Assembly (NCBI RefSeq): GCF_000002235.5
Contig: NW_022145550.1
Coordinates: 958,501 to 1,022,500, forward strand
DNA from: Strongylocentrotus purpuratus
Lineage: Eukaryota; Echinodermata; Echinoidea; Camarodonta; Strongylocentrotidae
Direction: 5' to 3'
Length of the DNA stretch: 64,000 nt
Shown here: positions 24,405-37,290 of the stretch, piece by piece
How the letters are laid out: every line of letters begins with the position of its first letter
How positions within the stretch are numbered: the stretch's first letter is position 1
The notes under the pieces: model-generated
What the model was told of the DNA's origin: nothing
The model's database searches: none
What the model saw: the letters and a program-made list of their open reading frames with translations, nothing else
Position numbers and translations under genes: made by a program

Positions 24405-25030
24405 CTGCAAGGAGAAGAAAGAAAATACATTCAGATCCGGATTAACAAAGACATATCAGCCTGTTCAAGCTATAGGTTTTCGTTTGAAATGATGCTCACA
24501 CTCACGTTTATGGATACAACATTTCGTTTTGTTCAGACGAGGAAAAATATAATGACTTTATTGTGAAGTTACACAACGAATGCTGGTACATGTACTGTAC
24601 ATGTACTTGGGACAGCATCTACAATGAAGGCTTCCTATTCTTGACTTCATTTGAGATGGAGATGAAATTTTCAAGATATAGTCCATAGCACTCGGGTTAG
24701 TCATCTACCCAGGGAGATGGAATCCATTCCAACCTACACAGCCTCTGTGTAGTGCTCACAACGCAACCTATAATATGTATCTGATTCTGTACTGTACATA
24801 TTGACCTGATGGAGAGCTTAATGTAAACTGTAAACCAATCTCCAAGACTGTTATTCAGATATGTACGCGATGACGTACATGTAGGTCTACAAAGTACAAA
24901 CTTGTTTGTGTACATGTACATGTATACCCAACATGCGTATATACGGTACTGCTAAATGCTTTCAACATGAAGTACGTACAGTACATTGTAGTACTGCAAA
25001 ATGACAATTTTACAAGGCGAATGCTACACG

Positions 25031-25031
25031 C

Positions 25032-25069
<38 letters not shown>

Positions 25070-25076
25070 TAATAAT
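25031..25076. repeat. AAT microsatellite
   Basis: About 15 imperfect AAT units. Confidence 0.9.
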
Positions 25077-25269
25077 GATCATAATGGTAGTTAATAGTGG
25101 AGTCTTGTATATACATAGCACTTGATCTGTCAAACTCCACACTCCTACTCCATTATTAAAACCCCAGCTTTAGCATGGCTGTCATTACACTGTAATTGCT
25201 CAAGCATTTTAAGGAATTAATTCCAGCCAGATACCCATGTACCTCAACTTCAAGTCCTCAACAGGCTGG

Positions 25270-25385
25270 AGTGGGGCGATTGCAAAATTGCAAATTAATG
25301 CCTTGCCAAAGGACATGAGTGCTGCGACAAGGAACCTTGTGGTTCACAGTCCGGTGACTTATCCACTAGACCACAACATCTCTAC
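25270..25385. repeat. SINE-like dispersed repeat fragment
   Basis: Contains ATGCCTTGCCAAAGGACATG and, read on the minus strand, GTGGTCTAGTGGATAAGTC, an A-box-like tRNA D-arm. Related pieces lie at about 46400-46500 (ATGCCTTACCAAAGGGCACT) and 49050-49185 (CCACTAGATCACGAC). Confidence 0.45.
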
Positions 25386-27761
25386 ATTTTACACTGTACA
25401 TTGTACATTGTACATCAGGCCAATAATAACAAAAGCATGAACATTTTAAAATCACATCCAAAAACAGACAAATATATTATCCAGTCTACACCAGAAAAAA
25501 AGTACACCAGAAGAAAAAAAGTACACAAGGGCAGCAAACATTTTTTCCTGGGGAGATGATAATGCTAATAACAACAACAATAATGAAAAGAATAATATTA
25601 AATAAAACAGATAAATATAATTATATTGAACAATGAACGTACACACAGTGAAGAACTGATATATTACCCAAATAACTTCCAAGTGTAAATACAGCTAATC
25701 TACATGTACAGTATACCGGTACCTGTAGACAGGTTAAAATAGGATGTGACACTCTAAGTGTCTGTACATGTACATGTACCATACTGTACGTATCTGTTCC
25801 ACATAATCTCCTGATATATATGCATGGAAATTGTGAATTATGTAATCACAGTTTGTTTTATCTATTATATATTAGACCAAGGACAGGACATGAAATCACT
25901 AAATCCAATAACATTCCCCATTGTATCAATTTACCAACTATAAAACATTGTGAAAGAATGCAGGAAGTACTTAATAACAGTACGACAATAACCAGGTCCA
26001 CGCACATGATTTATACACATGCAAGCACACTTTGTTAATCAATTTCCCCTGTGTTGTTTAAAAAAAATCTTTAGACAAACTTAATAAATATGTACAGTAC
26101 ATGCACATCTTTAATTTTGAAGAAAATTTTCACTTAAAATCTGTGTTCAATTGATAAATTTACCATTTAAGACAAAGACATACATGTAGTATCCAATATC
26201 AGTAAGAGATGACACATTATATAATTTACATGAACATATTGTACAATATAAACAAAAAATTAAAAAAAATATCATGGAAAGCTGACATTAAATGAACAAA
26301 ACAAGAGAAAGAACGATACATTTTGTGAATTTGACCCAGAAAATAGCATATAACTAGCTAGACATGTCCAGCCTTGCGTTTCAGACTTCCATACAATAAG
26401 ACAATTCTACATACAGTGTACTGTACAAAAACCTGTGTGCACTTGAAATCGCCTTAGGACATCATCAACATTTGACATGAACGCCATAGCCCTCTCAGGC
26501 AGGTGCAAACTATGACATTGGGTCTTATATCCCTACAGCTCTCCGATACATACATCATGTACAGTACATGCACCAATCACACACAAATGACACAATTGTC
26601 TTGAAGGAGATGCATTCACTTTAACCACGGACCCAATGATCTGAAACAGACTTGTGCAGATCAGTGAGTTCACAGGAGATAAGTGCAGTAATATTCCTAC
26701 AGATCTTTTCCTCACATTTGTCACACTGATGATTCTGTTTTATATTAAAGAGTGTATCTATGATGAAGATTTTACACGTTCATGTATCATTACTTGCTTG
26801 CCTATTTTATCACAAATTAAAACACAGGTATGAATTCCAATCAACTTCTGCTGACAAGTATGAGTATATGACCATTTGCTTTACAAATAAAATCATAGCT
26901 TTATGAGGTATGAAGACCAATGAACTTTTGCTATTGCACTTCCTTGGTTTCTGTATGTTGTAAGTTGAAAATCACACAAGTTAATTTGCTTTCTTCGGTC
27001 CTAACATATGCAAGGTTCACAGTATTCAACTTCTAAATATAACCCATGAGGCTATGCCCACACAGTGCTCCCTTTCATCATATGATAGATGATAGATGTG
27101 TAGCTTATCATTTCCAAGACAACAAGATATCGGGTCTCAACTCTAGAGACATAGCTCAGGATATAGTAGGAGCCTACTAATTCTTGGTAGGCAGAATAAT
27201 TAAACTCCCAATCTGGACTGACAGTGTTCATATTCACCTGTAAATCAAACGAATGAATAATGCCTTATATATTTTTTTTTGCTCTATCAGTTCAAGTCAT
27301 TTACACTTGTACACATGTACATGTACACTGTACAATGTACATGTATGTCACAGAATCAAAGGAGACCTCTGTTCCTTTCGAATCTGGAATAATTCATTAC
27401 TAATTACCCACAATCTTTTTCCTTTCCCTTCTTCATTGAATTTGACTACCGTATTGTTTGGGTTATCATCTTTTTGCATGAACATGTAAATTATGTAGCC
27501 GTCTATGGTGCACCTAGATGCATGTACAATATCCCTGGTAGATTCAACCTTTCGGCCCTTCAACCTTTTCAAATCAATCATGGGGAAAGGAAAGCAAAGT
27601 TTGTTCAGATGGGTATGACAAGGTTATCACACATTGTATAGAGTGTTGTACACATGGCTCCCATTATCATCAGGTCCTCTACCTTATTAAACTAAGAGAG
27701 AAAGTATAGGATTCAAGAGTATTGAATCCTACATACTTTAAATACGTATACAAAGTGTACC

Positions 27762-28238
27762 GTAAATCTCCATGTGTAAGGCACACTTTTTTTTTTTAAT
27801 TTTAAATTTTTGATTTATGGCGCTATGCCTGGCAATGTCTCCCAGCTCAGTAATCAGTGTGTTGACTCACCACTCGGAAACTACAACAACAATCAAATTT
27901 GTCTGTCATCTTGGTTTGAAAGTAATCTTTCTAATAGATCTCAATATGTAGTTTATAATAATAATTCCTCACATTTGTTTTCTATAACAAATGGTGTATC
28001 ACAAGGTTCTATCCTAGGTACTCTATTGTTTTTAATTTACATTAATGATCTTACACATTCTTCTAAAAATGACATTGTTAGTATTATTTGTGACAAGTTC
28101 ACAAGCACAAATCAGCGCCTTCAACTACACCTCGATGTTAAATGAAGGTCCATCCGCGTGGGTTTTCGGCAATAAAACAACAACAAAACAACCCCCCCCC
28201 CCCCCAAATAGGGGTGCGCCTTATACACGTAGATTTAC
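27762..28238 (+). mobile_element. TIR element with a different end sequence but the same LINE RT insert
   Basis: The left end GTAAATCTCCATGTGTAAGGCACAC (written in two parts: GTAAATCTCCATGTGTAAGG, CACAC) pairs with the right end at 28214-28238 with few mismatches. Between them, starting ATGGCGCTATGCCTGGCAAT, lies the same body as in the hAT-like copies. It encodes a non-LTR reverse-transcriptase piece: SWFESNLSNRSQYVVYNNNS, then SQGSILGTLLFLIYINDL. The RT frame is open for about 110 codons. A C run at 28191-28206 precedes the right end. The target duplication is unclear. Confidence 0.6.
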
Positions 28239-28261
28239 ATGCCCCTTCCCTTGTTCATAGA

Positions 28262-28485
28262 CGCTAATACAGCTAATAGATAGGATAGGACGTTAAATGG
28301 AGGCCCCATGTAGAGAAGAGTCACTACCTTTGCACGTTAAGAACCCACTGCACTATTCGTATAAGAGTAGGGGGAAACCCCGGTGTAGTGGTCCACCTGC
28401 ACACACCCACAGTATAGTACGAAAATACTCTGTAAAGAGGTCTGTACTCAAAAGGAAGAAGAAGAAGAAGAAGAAATTCCAGCCT
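28262..28485 (+). repeat. SINE-like repeat with (GAA)n tail
   Basis: Reads GACGTTAAATGGAGGCCCCA, TTTGCACGTTAAGAACCCAC, then a short GAAGAAGAAG tail. I recall similar GTTAAATGGAGG...ACGTTAAGAACCC sequences as a dispersed repeat in several marine invertebrates, but could not check it here. Confidence 0.4.
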
Positions 28486-31403
28486 GCTTTGAAATTCATT
28501 TAGATTAGTTCATTGGTCAATGGACTGTACTTGGCCAAAATAGCACAAGTACAATGTACACAGTACAGTATGTATTTTACTTACAAATCAAACTTGTAGA
28601 CTGTACATACGTGTAATTATACTTACTAGACTATTATTTAAGATAACTTTTATGTATATTTTGTAGACAAATTAAACTTGAAAAACTGAAATAATAAGTT
28701 TGCAATGAGACTTAATATACATCTGCCCATTCTGTTATGGCTGAGTCTCCCTCTATACTCTATAGTACAAACATTGCTCTGTTGGGGCGTTCATGGTATG
28801 GTGAGTTTGTCTAGTGAATGATGTCATTTTATAATAAACACTTAACACTAGCAATCCCAGACCTGACCAAAGGAAAGGCGAATGGAAAAAGATTGAGCAA
28901 ATATTAGACAGAAGTTACAACCCACTTGGTATACAAGAGGAACAAAAAACAGGATTTGGACTTCTTCGACTGTCAGTGGGTGTGTTCATAAACTAATAGC
29001 CCCCCAAAACACGAAGTAAGGAAGGTCAAAAAGTTTGCTTAACAAAGTAGAAACTTGTATCATTATGAAGAGTTTATAGTGTATGTGACTACAGTAGGTT
29101 ATTATGTAAAGCAGCAAATGGGTAAAAAGCTGCAAGGGTAAAAATTGGTATTTAGAAGAAAAAAACAGACATGTTTGGCAAGACAAATTCCAGCTAGCTT
29201 TCAAAGTTATTCAAAATTCTGAACACTAATGATGGCAAATTTTGTCTTGAAAAATATAGTTTCAATAATTGAAAGTAAAGAGGGATTCTTTTGTTTCTGG
29301 AATTAAAGTTCTTGTCTATAAAAAGACCCTCTAAATCCACATTTGACTGAAACAGAACAAGAATGATTTTAAGTTTTCTCTTTTGTTGTTTTTATCTATT
29401 TTTGAGGTCTTATTTGATTTTTATAAGCTAGGTTATACAAATAAATATACCAGTATTTTATCCCCTCCTGCTAAATTTGAATATAAAAATACATACTATA
29501 TTGTAGAGACACATTGAGGCAGTTTTTTACCACAATACTACACATCCAAGTGTACCCCCTTTAAGGCTGGGTTTGTGTGCGTGTGTGCACTTTGACATAA
29601 AGGTCACCATGTCAAAGACATAACTAGGGGAACACTGTATATGCAGTAACCATGGTAACATAGATCATAAGAAGCTCAAGCAAGTGTGGGTTTGAAAATA
29701 TACAGTGCTGTACATATAAGTCAGGATGGAAGATACTGTAGTAAGATACTGTGTAGCTCCACCATAGTAGAAACGTGTTAACATGTACATGTATATCAGA
29801 ATGAAACAAAGAATTAAAACCTGAAGCATACATCTTGAGAGTATAGGTACATAAACATGTAATTTGAAAAGTTGAAAAGGAAAAAAATCAGTGTATGCAG
29901 AGAGGGCGGTAACTTTAGCAATGAAAGAAAAAATGAACACTTCGTTTTTTAATCAGGTCTAACACACAATTTTAGGCCTACTGTACATTATGGGGTATTT
30001 CTTTTGTTTGCTTTTTTTGCTAAATTGGAAAAGTATTCACTGTCCTACAGGATTACTGGTGTAATACATCAAGAAGGGACTTTTCTATATTCTGTTCATT
30101 GGTTTCTTTGTATGCTTTGTGTTTGTTTGCTTTTAAATGTGATTTGTTTTGTTTTGTTTTTGTGTCATTGTGTTTTCTATTAAATTTGCTTATTCTTAAA
30201 TTCCTGTATAATGATTTCATGACTTCTATCATTCAATAATGTAAAAAAATATTTATATATTTTTTTTAATTCTTTGAAACCTACCAATTTTTCCAATTCT
30301 AAGGGGACATTTAAAAAAAAAGGAATCATTTTGGTAAACTCTATCTCTACGCTCTTCTACATGATCTCTTGTACATGGCACCTGAACTTACACTGTACAT
30401 TGTAGCCTGTAGGTGCTACCAACACAATCACTCCCAAACAATAATCAACAGACAAACATTAGATCAAATTGTTGTATTTTACGCTCATACTGTACATAAC
30501 CCACGTGTTGTCTCGAAGCACGTTGGTTAATACCTACGGATTGTCCAGATTCTGTCCGTTAAATCATCTTACACCAAAAATGCACTAAAAATGAAAGGCA
30601 AGGCCTCTCCCTTTAATAGCATTGAGGGGGCGTTATTTTCTTAATAGGTGACAAGGAAACGGCTCAGGCAGTGGACTTACCCGGTCTGATCATCCTCAAT
30701 ACAAGTGCAAGTCTCATTAATATTTCAAAGATATATTGACAGTCGTATGGATTGCAAATATTGATACTGGTGGAATCTAATGTTACTTTAATTTGTTAAT
30801 GTATACTTTTCCATGCCATCCCTGGGCAAATGTTTCAGCTTAATTTTGTTTAAATGTACAGACTTGAAAGCTGCCATCCTATTGCTTTTAGCTAACTGAA
30901 TTTTATGTGGACATACAAATAAGACTTAAACTACACGTAGATGTAGGTACACACTCAGAAGTGAAGGAGTTTGAGATGCAATAAACAAATATTTGAACAA
31001 ACATTTATGTAATGACATTATATTGACCTTAGATTGATATAAAAGATCTTATCATACTTTAATGACAAATGTTGAGAAAAGATGATAAAAGGAAATAGGC
31101 CATCCCGAGTGTTTCCTCCTTGTCAGTGGAGTACATGTACACTCTTAAGTGGTTTAATAGCCCGAATTTTAGTTCAATATTTAAAACTTTGAGTTAAAGA
31201 AACATGTTGTTTTTTGGAGATATAAAAGCTTGTCCTTCTGCTTGATATTGAAATGTGATAATAAAATATGAAGTTTTGTTGTGTTTCATAAGACACAAAC
31301 CAATAAATTGTGCATGCTCCTCAACGTAGTAATAAATCTATGTCTACGTGTATGAACAAACAATGCCAGAACTTGCAGCCACAAGCCAAGGTTGAATTAT
31401 AAT
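28486..31403. other. Non-coding stretch
   Basis: AT-rich, with a T-rich zone near 30000-30310 and nothing else recognisable. Confidence 0.45.
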
Positions 31404-31929
31404 TAGTGCTGTAGTCAAACGTTTAACCGTTTGGTATCCGACCGCCCATGGCGGATTCCGTTTTCAATTGGACGGTTTTGTTTTCCCTTTTTTTTTCTTT
31501 TTTTTTTTTTTTAATATTTTTTTTTAAATATTTTTTTTTAAATTTAATTTTTTTAAAGTATCGATTTATGCCCCTCCACCTGGTACTATGCCTGGCAATG
31601 TCTCCCAGCTCAGTAATCTGTGTGTTGACTCACCACTCTTAAACCTAGAACAACAAAGTAATCTCAATCTCAATGTTAGCTTATAATAATAATTCATCCA
31701 ACTTTTACACATGGCGTACCACAAGGTTCTATCCTAGGTCCTCTACTGTTTTTAATTTAAATTAATGATCTTACACATTCTTCTAAAAACGACATTGTTA
31801 CTATTATTTGTGACAAGTTCACAAGCACAAATCGGCGCCTTCAAATGCACCTCGCAGTTAAATGAAAGTCCTTCCAGCTTTTTCACACAGGCCTGGCTTG
31901 CTGCCGACAGAGTCGGTCCAAAAAAAAAA

Positions 31930-31973
<44 letters not shown>

Positions 31974-32047
31974 CGTTTAACCGATAACCGTCCGGTTTTG
32001 ACTGGCGGTTAAACGGAATTGGAGATATCCGTGATGTTACAGCACTA
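31404..32047 (+). mobile_element. hAT-like non-autonomous transposon carrying a LINE RT fragment, copy 2
   Basis: Same ends as copy 1 (TAGTGCTGTA...TACAGCACTA), here flanked by the 8-base duplication ATTATAAT at 31396-31403 and 32048-32055. The body is in the opposite orientation to copy 1 and includes the RT fragment on the plus strand (VLGPLLFLI-type motif around 31730-31800). Long T/A homopolymers flank the RT piece. No transposase is present. Confidence 0.85.
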
Positions 32048-32055
32048 ATTATAAT

Positions 32056-34325
32056 AGCACATTGAACTTCTCGATTCAGGATGTGAATTCATGTGAAGAA
32101 TGATATTCACTTTCATTGTGGTAGGAGAGAAATTTTGAGATTTCATTTGTATAACAGTACAACGTTACAGTTAGCTTTCTATGCACTGCCATATTTCTAT
32201 TCCCCCAATTCTGCCTTATTTCTATTCCGCAAATTCTGCCTTCCATTTACAAAATTCTTCTCTTGAAAACTCTTGCCTCTCTTGCATCTGTGACCTTTCC
32301 TCATATTTGTTTTATTTTTTTAAACATCACTTTATTGTCCAAATTTGCACAACAAATGAGAAGATACAAAAGCCCAGGACAATTCCATTTTACTGGAAAA
32401 TGCAGGGCATTAAAAGTATACAGTCATCAACAAAAATTAACTAATTTTACAACATAGTGAAAACTGAGGAGTTATGGATATTCCTAGCTATGCATGTAGA
32501 TGAAATAAGAGGAGCTAAATATTGAAATTTCATTTGATATATCAACTTAATAAATATGAAGTATTGTACATGTACACATGGGTAAGTAAGACATGGGATC
32601 TCTCCTTGATACTCACCCTCAAGCATTTTGTATTGGTTCTCTTTTTCTCCTAGATTATTCTTGCCTTTCTCTGTTATATTCAATATGCATTGGTGACTGT
32701 AATAGTTTATGGTCGCTAACTTAACAAATGCACGCACCCGCACCCCACCTTCGGTTTGGTATGGTATGCAATTGTATCGTGCTAGCAGTTTGCTGTGAAT
32801 TCCATGAGAAAGTGCATATTATAAGTCTAAGTTTTCAGGAAAAATACTCAGAAAAAGATAAGAAAATTGACACATAACAGATAACAACATTATTGACTTT
32901 TAAAACATGACCATTATTTGAACAATGGATGAATATATACATGTATTTACTTGATTTTGGGTATGTTTCGGTAGGGTATCTCTATGCTGGAAATACAGGT
33001 CAAAGTCTGGATATGATCACTAGCGCCAATGTAATTGTACATACTGTAGACCTATACATACTGTACACATGTACATGTACATCATGTCTTTCATATTCTT
33101 TGTGCATGGCTGATCGTCAACGAAACGGAGTTACCGGTAAGTCTTTTGTCAACTCCGTTTGTTGCTATGGCAGGCAGGCAGCAAAAACAAATTTGTTTAC
33201 CAAATTATGGAAATGCAAGCATTACTTTAAACAAACAGAACTTTGTTATTCCTGGCGCATTTTTTCCCCGAGTGAGGCGTCACATGAAACTGAAAGGGCA
33301 GAAAATAAAAGTTTTTATAGAAATGTGATTTTCTCTCTGAAATTCAGATACCGTCCTAAAAATGACTTTTTGGTACCCTCTCTTCAAATTGTTTTTAATC
33401 ACTCATGCGTGAAATATGTATCCTATGAGTTGCATCAACTGAGAGGAGGAGTGAAGCTTTAATATGTGTCATTTTAATGATAAAACATCAATAATTCTCA
33501 GTTTCATTTTTTTTCTGGGACACACTGTATAAATAATTCATAAAATAGTGTGTGGCAAATAATAGTCAACTGTGACTGATTGTCAAACAAAATCCAAATC
33601 AAGGAAGAAGAAAGAAAGAAAGAAAGCATGATATTTGTCAACATCTATCTGATTATGGTCGTTATTTTCCTACTAAAAGCTATTTTCAAGCCTTTTCGTC
33701 TTTGAGGAAAGTTCTAAATTAGTATTGTCTTTCAAATGCCGTTGGAATTTAACCTTTTTAAAAAAATTTTTGGCTGCAAATATGGACATGAATTACATGT
33801 GCATCACACAATATAGACACGGCTGTTGCAGCGCGGCATCTCTCGCTCCAGACCACCAGTACCACACACCAGACCACTCATCTACCATTACAGCCTACAG
33901 GATAGCATCCCCATCGCATCGGGCTTTGCGCTCCTCGGCTTCCGATCGTCTATCTAGGCTACAAAAGTCTACAATCATCGTCACAAATCACATCATTATT
34001 CACAACAAAATACAATTTACGAGTCAATGTAAGTCCATGTTTAAGGATACAAATACTCAGATTGTTACTCACCTTATAATTTAAAAACCATTCCCAGTGT
34101 TTAGAAGAACGCTGTCAGAGACACAAGACTTCGTCATCTTCCTAGTTTCTTCCGAAGTATTCGAATATGCTAGATAACAGCTGTGTATTTTTGTACTGTA
34201 CGATATCAACGTACGTACGTGCCCGTTTGTGCTAAAGTAAAGCAATGTTAATTCACATGTCTTCCTAAAGTTAGAAACAAGCATGAAACTTTGGGCTTTT
34301 ACATTTTGTGAAGGCCTATACAGTC
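32056..34325. other. Non-coding stretch with a possible mariner-type end
   Basis: No gene recognised. Near 33505-33530 the sequence TTTTTTTTCTGGGACACACT, then GTATA, resembles a Tc1/mariner end, but I could not find its partner. A GC-richer patch at about 33825-33965 could be an untranslated exon or promoter of the minus-strand sialyltransferase; this is speculative. Confidence 0.35.
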
Positions 34326-34334
34326 ATGTACATA

Positions 34335-34700
34335 GGGAAGTTCTTCTTCTACTTCTTCTTCTTCCTCTCCTTTTCTTAATTATTCGTCTTCTTCTTCTCC
34401 CCCTGCGAATCTCTTCCTTATTTTCTTCTTTCTGCTTCTTCTTGTTCTTCTTTTCCTTTTTATTTTTCTTCTTCTTCACCTTCTTATTCCTCTCCTTCTT
34501 TCTCTTCTTCTCATGGTTCTCAGGCTCCTTGTTGTACTTTTTTGTTATTCTCCTGTTTCTCTTTATCCTCCTCCTCCTTCGCCTCCTGTACTCCTGCGAT
34601 CTCTTCTTTTCTTCATCTTCTTCTTCTTCTTCTTCTTTTTCTTCTTCTTCTTCTTCTTCTTCTTCTCCTTCTTCTTCTTCTTCTTCCCCATCTTCTCGTA
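34335..34700. repeat. CTT/CCT polypyrimidine tract
   Basis: About 365 bases of almost pure pyrimidine (TTC repeats with CTC and TTTT interruptions). Open Ser/Phe/Leu frames through it are low-complexity artefacts. Confidence 0.92.
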
Positions 34701-36274
34701 TGTAATTCGAAATTTCACCTAAAAGGGCTAGTTTCCGGATGTATTATTGCACGCTCTTTTATCATTTTTCTTCCTGAATATTTAAATCTCCTGCCGATTT
34801 ATTTGTCCTGCTCTTTAGTATTATTCACAGTGTACGAATAGCTTTAGAGTCATCACATGACTAGAGGATTAATGTGATATGAGATTATGAGATATAATTA
34901 TAACGGTCGAAGACCTATGACTTTACACATTTGCTTTCAATCATACAGCGCACACATCATTACTCGACAAACTACAACTGAATAATTGTCATATAAAAGA
35001 CAGTAAAGAATGGCTGCATCGTCTAATAAAGAAACAGGTTCATAAGCCGAATTGTATTTGATAATTAAGTTTATTGTACTCATGATATATGCTTGATTAT
35101 TATAAATCTAAATTGATATTACATTTAATTTATCCAATCCTTTGATTTGATATGTTATAAAATTATGTGTCGGGGCCGCGGCCACCATCACAAATCATTA
35201 CACACCTGGGAAATCATCAATCTCACGCTTTACAAAATTATGTTGAAATTCAGACCCTGTTGGCAATATAAAACAATTATGTCCTGGAAAAGTAGACCCC
35301 CCCCCCTCTAACCCCTCCATCAAGAACAAAGAACCCACTATTATTATTATTATTATCATCATCCTCTCCACCATCGTTTTTTGTGGATCCACGTGGGTTC
35401 TTCCATAATACACACACAATAAAAGTGTAGGTGTGATCTGAATTAAAACAAAATATATGTCCCTACCTCACCGGTTGGGACTCGAACCCACAATCCCCAG
35501 TTTGGGAGACCGATGCCTTATCCATAATGCCACGGAGGCGCATGTGCCTCTATGGTTTACCGATAATTGTCATAGATTGTGTTCTCTAAATCCCCGTGCT
35601 TTAAACTTCCCTATATATAAACATGATAATTTGTGGCATAATTACTTACAAAATTACAGATGTATAGTTATCAAAAATGTAATTGTTTGACATGTCACAC
35701 TAAGTAACAATGGCTGCATCATATCCTGACGGGTATGAAAATATATACAAATGTTTTGGTATAAATTGTTTGAGTTGGTAACATTAGTTTTAAATGAAAT
35801 AATTGAATGAAATTGTGTGACTTTTATTGTAAAATTAAATTGTGCCATCAGTTATAATGACATAATAATATCCCATACCATCGCCATACCACGACATAAA
35901 TCTACATGTAACACGTCTACATTTAAATTATTTTATTCTTGATTGATATAGGTCCTTGGATAACTAATCAGATATAACAACACCAATCTTAAAATGCAAA
36001 AGAGTCGCAAAGCATCTTGAAGCGATATAAGATATTCTCATGCTTATACAAAATTATTCGGCGACCATAAAATCTGCATACTATAGGGATATATACTTTG
36101 TATGTAATAACTAATACAATACTGTAATAACTGTTTATCAACTAATGGGTACATATTTTCACACTTAAGAAATCGACGTTTAGTATTCAACATAATGTTC
36201 TTATCATACTCTAAAAAAACGTCATGAAGTATAGTAACATTGGCTTCATAGTAGCATTATGTACATTCTAAAAA
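34701..36274. other. Non-coding stretch
   Basis: Contains a small hairpin (AAGAACCCAC...GTGGGTTCTT, 35329-35403) around a TTA repeat, and the tRNA-like sequence at 35464-35539. Nothing else recognised. Confidence 0.45.
35464..35539 (-). pseudogene. tRNA-like sequence (Arg-type body, CCC anticodon position)
   Basis: The minus strand reads GCCTCCGTGGCATTATGGAT, AAGGCATCGGTCTCCCAAAC, TGGGGATTGTGGGTTCGAGT, CCCAACCGGTGAGG. The A box and B box (GGTTCGAGTCC) are clear, and the anticodon stem can form with wobble pairs. The acceptor stem needs one inserted base to pair. I read it as a decayed tRNA or a SINE head rather than a working tRNA. Confidence 0.5.
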
Positions 36275-37290
36275 ACGTTTTTGTTTTTTGTTTTTTGTTG
36301 TTTTTTGTTGTTGAAATAAATCTTTATTCAGATAAAATCATGGATAACATCGTAGTACATAAATATTCATAACAAAAGCCCTTAATCACATGTCTAAATC
36401 AAATTATATCTCTATTTACTTGATAGCAGATTTTAAATTAGTAATTGTCTTCTTCCACTTAATGATATTAAAATTCGTTGTCTTAGTTTTGTTTTCCTCT
36501 ACTTCTATTTTTGTATTTCATCATAAATAAAAAATATTTGCTTATTATTCTATTCACTACATTTTTATTAAATTGATTTCCAACACTCGCTTTATAGATT
36601 GCAAATAAAGCATAATGAAGTATTAAATCAATATCTGTAACATTTTCTTTTGCGTCATGAAAACCATATACAACACAAATGGGTGAGAATTTAAAATCTT
36701 TACAGAAGGAGTTACATAATAATATTTCAATAACGTTCCAAAATCGATAAATATTTTCGCATTAAAAAAATACATGTATAATATTACCATGTTTATTACA
36801 GTAATAACACAATAATTTTTTTCTTTGATTTTCCATTTGAATAAATTAACAGGTGTTGGTAAAATATTATACATAAATTTAAAGTTGAATTGTATCAAAA
36901 AATTATCACGAGCATATTTCAATTTAAATAACCATAAAGAATTCCACTTAATAGTAAAATTTGTCTGTAAGGTTTTGTTCCAGAAGTCTACCGCCCTAGA
37001 TGGTTTTTGGATTAATTCTATGAGTTCAGTATATATATATTTTCACAGTAATAGAGTGTATTGAAAATTCAAAACTATTCAAATTCAAATTAGAGTATAT
37101 CACTGATTTACTTTTGTAATCGTTGAAGTCATAAACTTGTTCGCCATATTTTATGATTCGCCTCCATCTTTGTTGTATTGCGGTTCTTATTCTGGCATAT
37201 TCACTCAACCATCTACCATCATAATAGATAAGTTTAACTTTCAATTCTTTGACTGTCAAAAATCTATTTCCTATCACTATATCCCCTAAA
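36275..37290 (-). mobile_element. 5'-truncated LINE (L1/Tx1-like) remnant
   Basis: Minus-strand frames give RFLTVKELKVKL, YARIRTAIQQRWRRIIKYG and FKFMYNILPTPVNLFKWKI, the C-terminal region typical of L1/Tx1-type non-LTR elements (from memory: ...LLH.ILPT...L.KWKI...). It runs through more than one frame, so it is decayed. Its 3' end is an A-rich tail, seen on the plus strand as TTTTTGTTTTTTGTTTTTTG at about 36280-36312, followed by AATAAA on the element strand. Confidence 0.65.

Larger units (their letters stand above)
24405..27761. other. Upstream of sialyltransferase exon 1; intergenic or 5' UTR intron
   Basis: AT-rich with TACATGTAC clusters (24590, 24912, 25768, 27310-27345), an AAT repeat at 25031-25076 and a SINE-like piece at about 25270-25385. 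No coding exon found. Untranslated exons of the sialyltransferase may be hidden here. Confidence 0.45.

Noticed and set aside
32929-33462. A 177-codon plus-strand open frame
   Set aside because: No recognisable domain; the region looks like a repeat, with a mariner-type end nearby at about 33505. Without homology I do not call it a gene.
34283-34705. A 140-codon plus-strand open frame
   Set aside because: Encoded almost entirely by the TTC/CTC tract (Ser/Leu/Phe runs).
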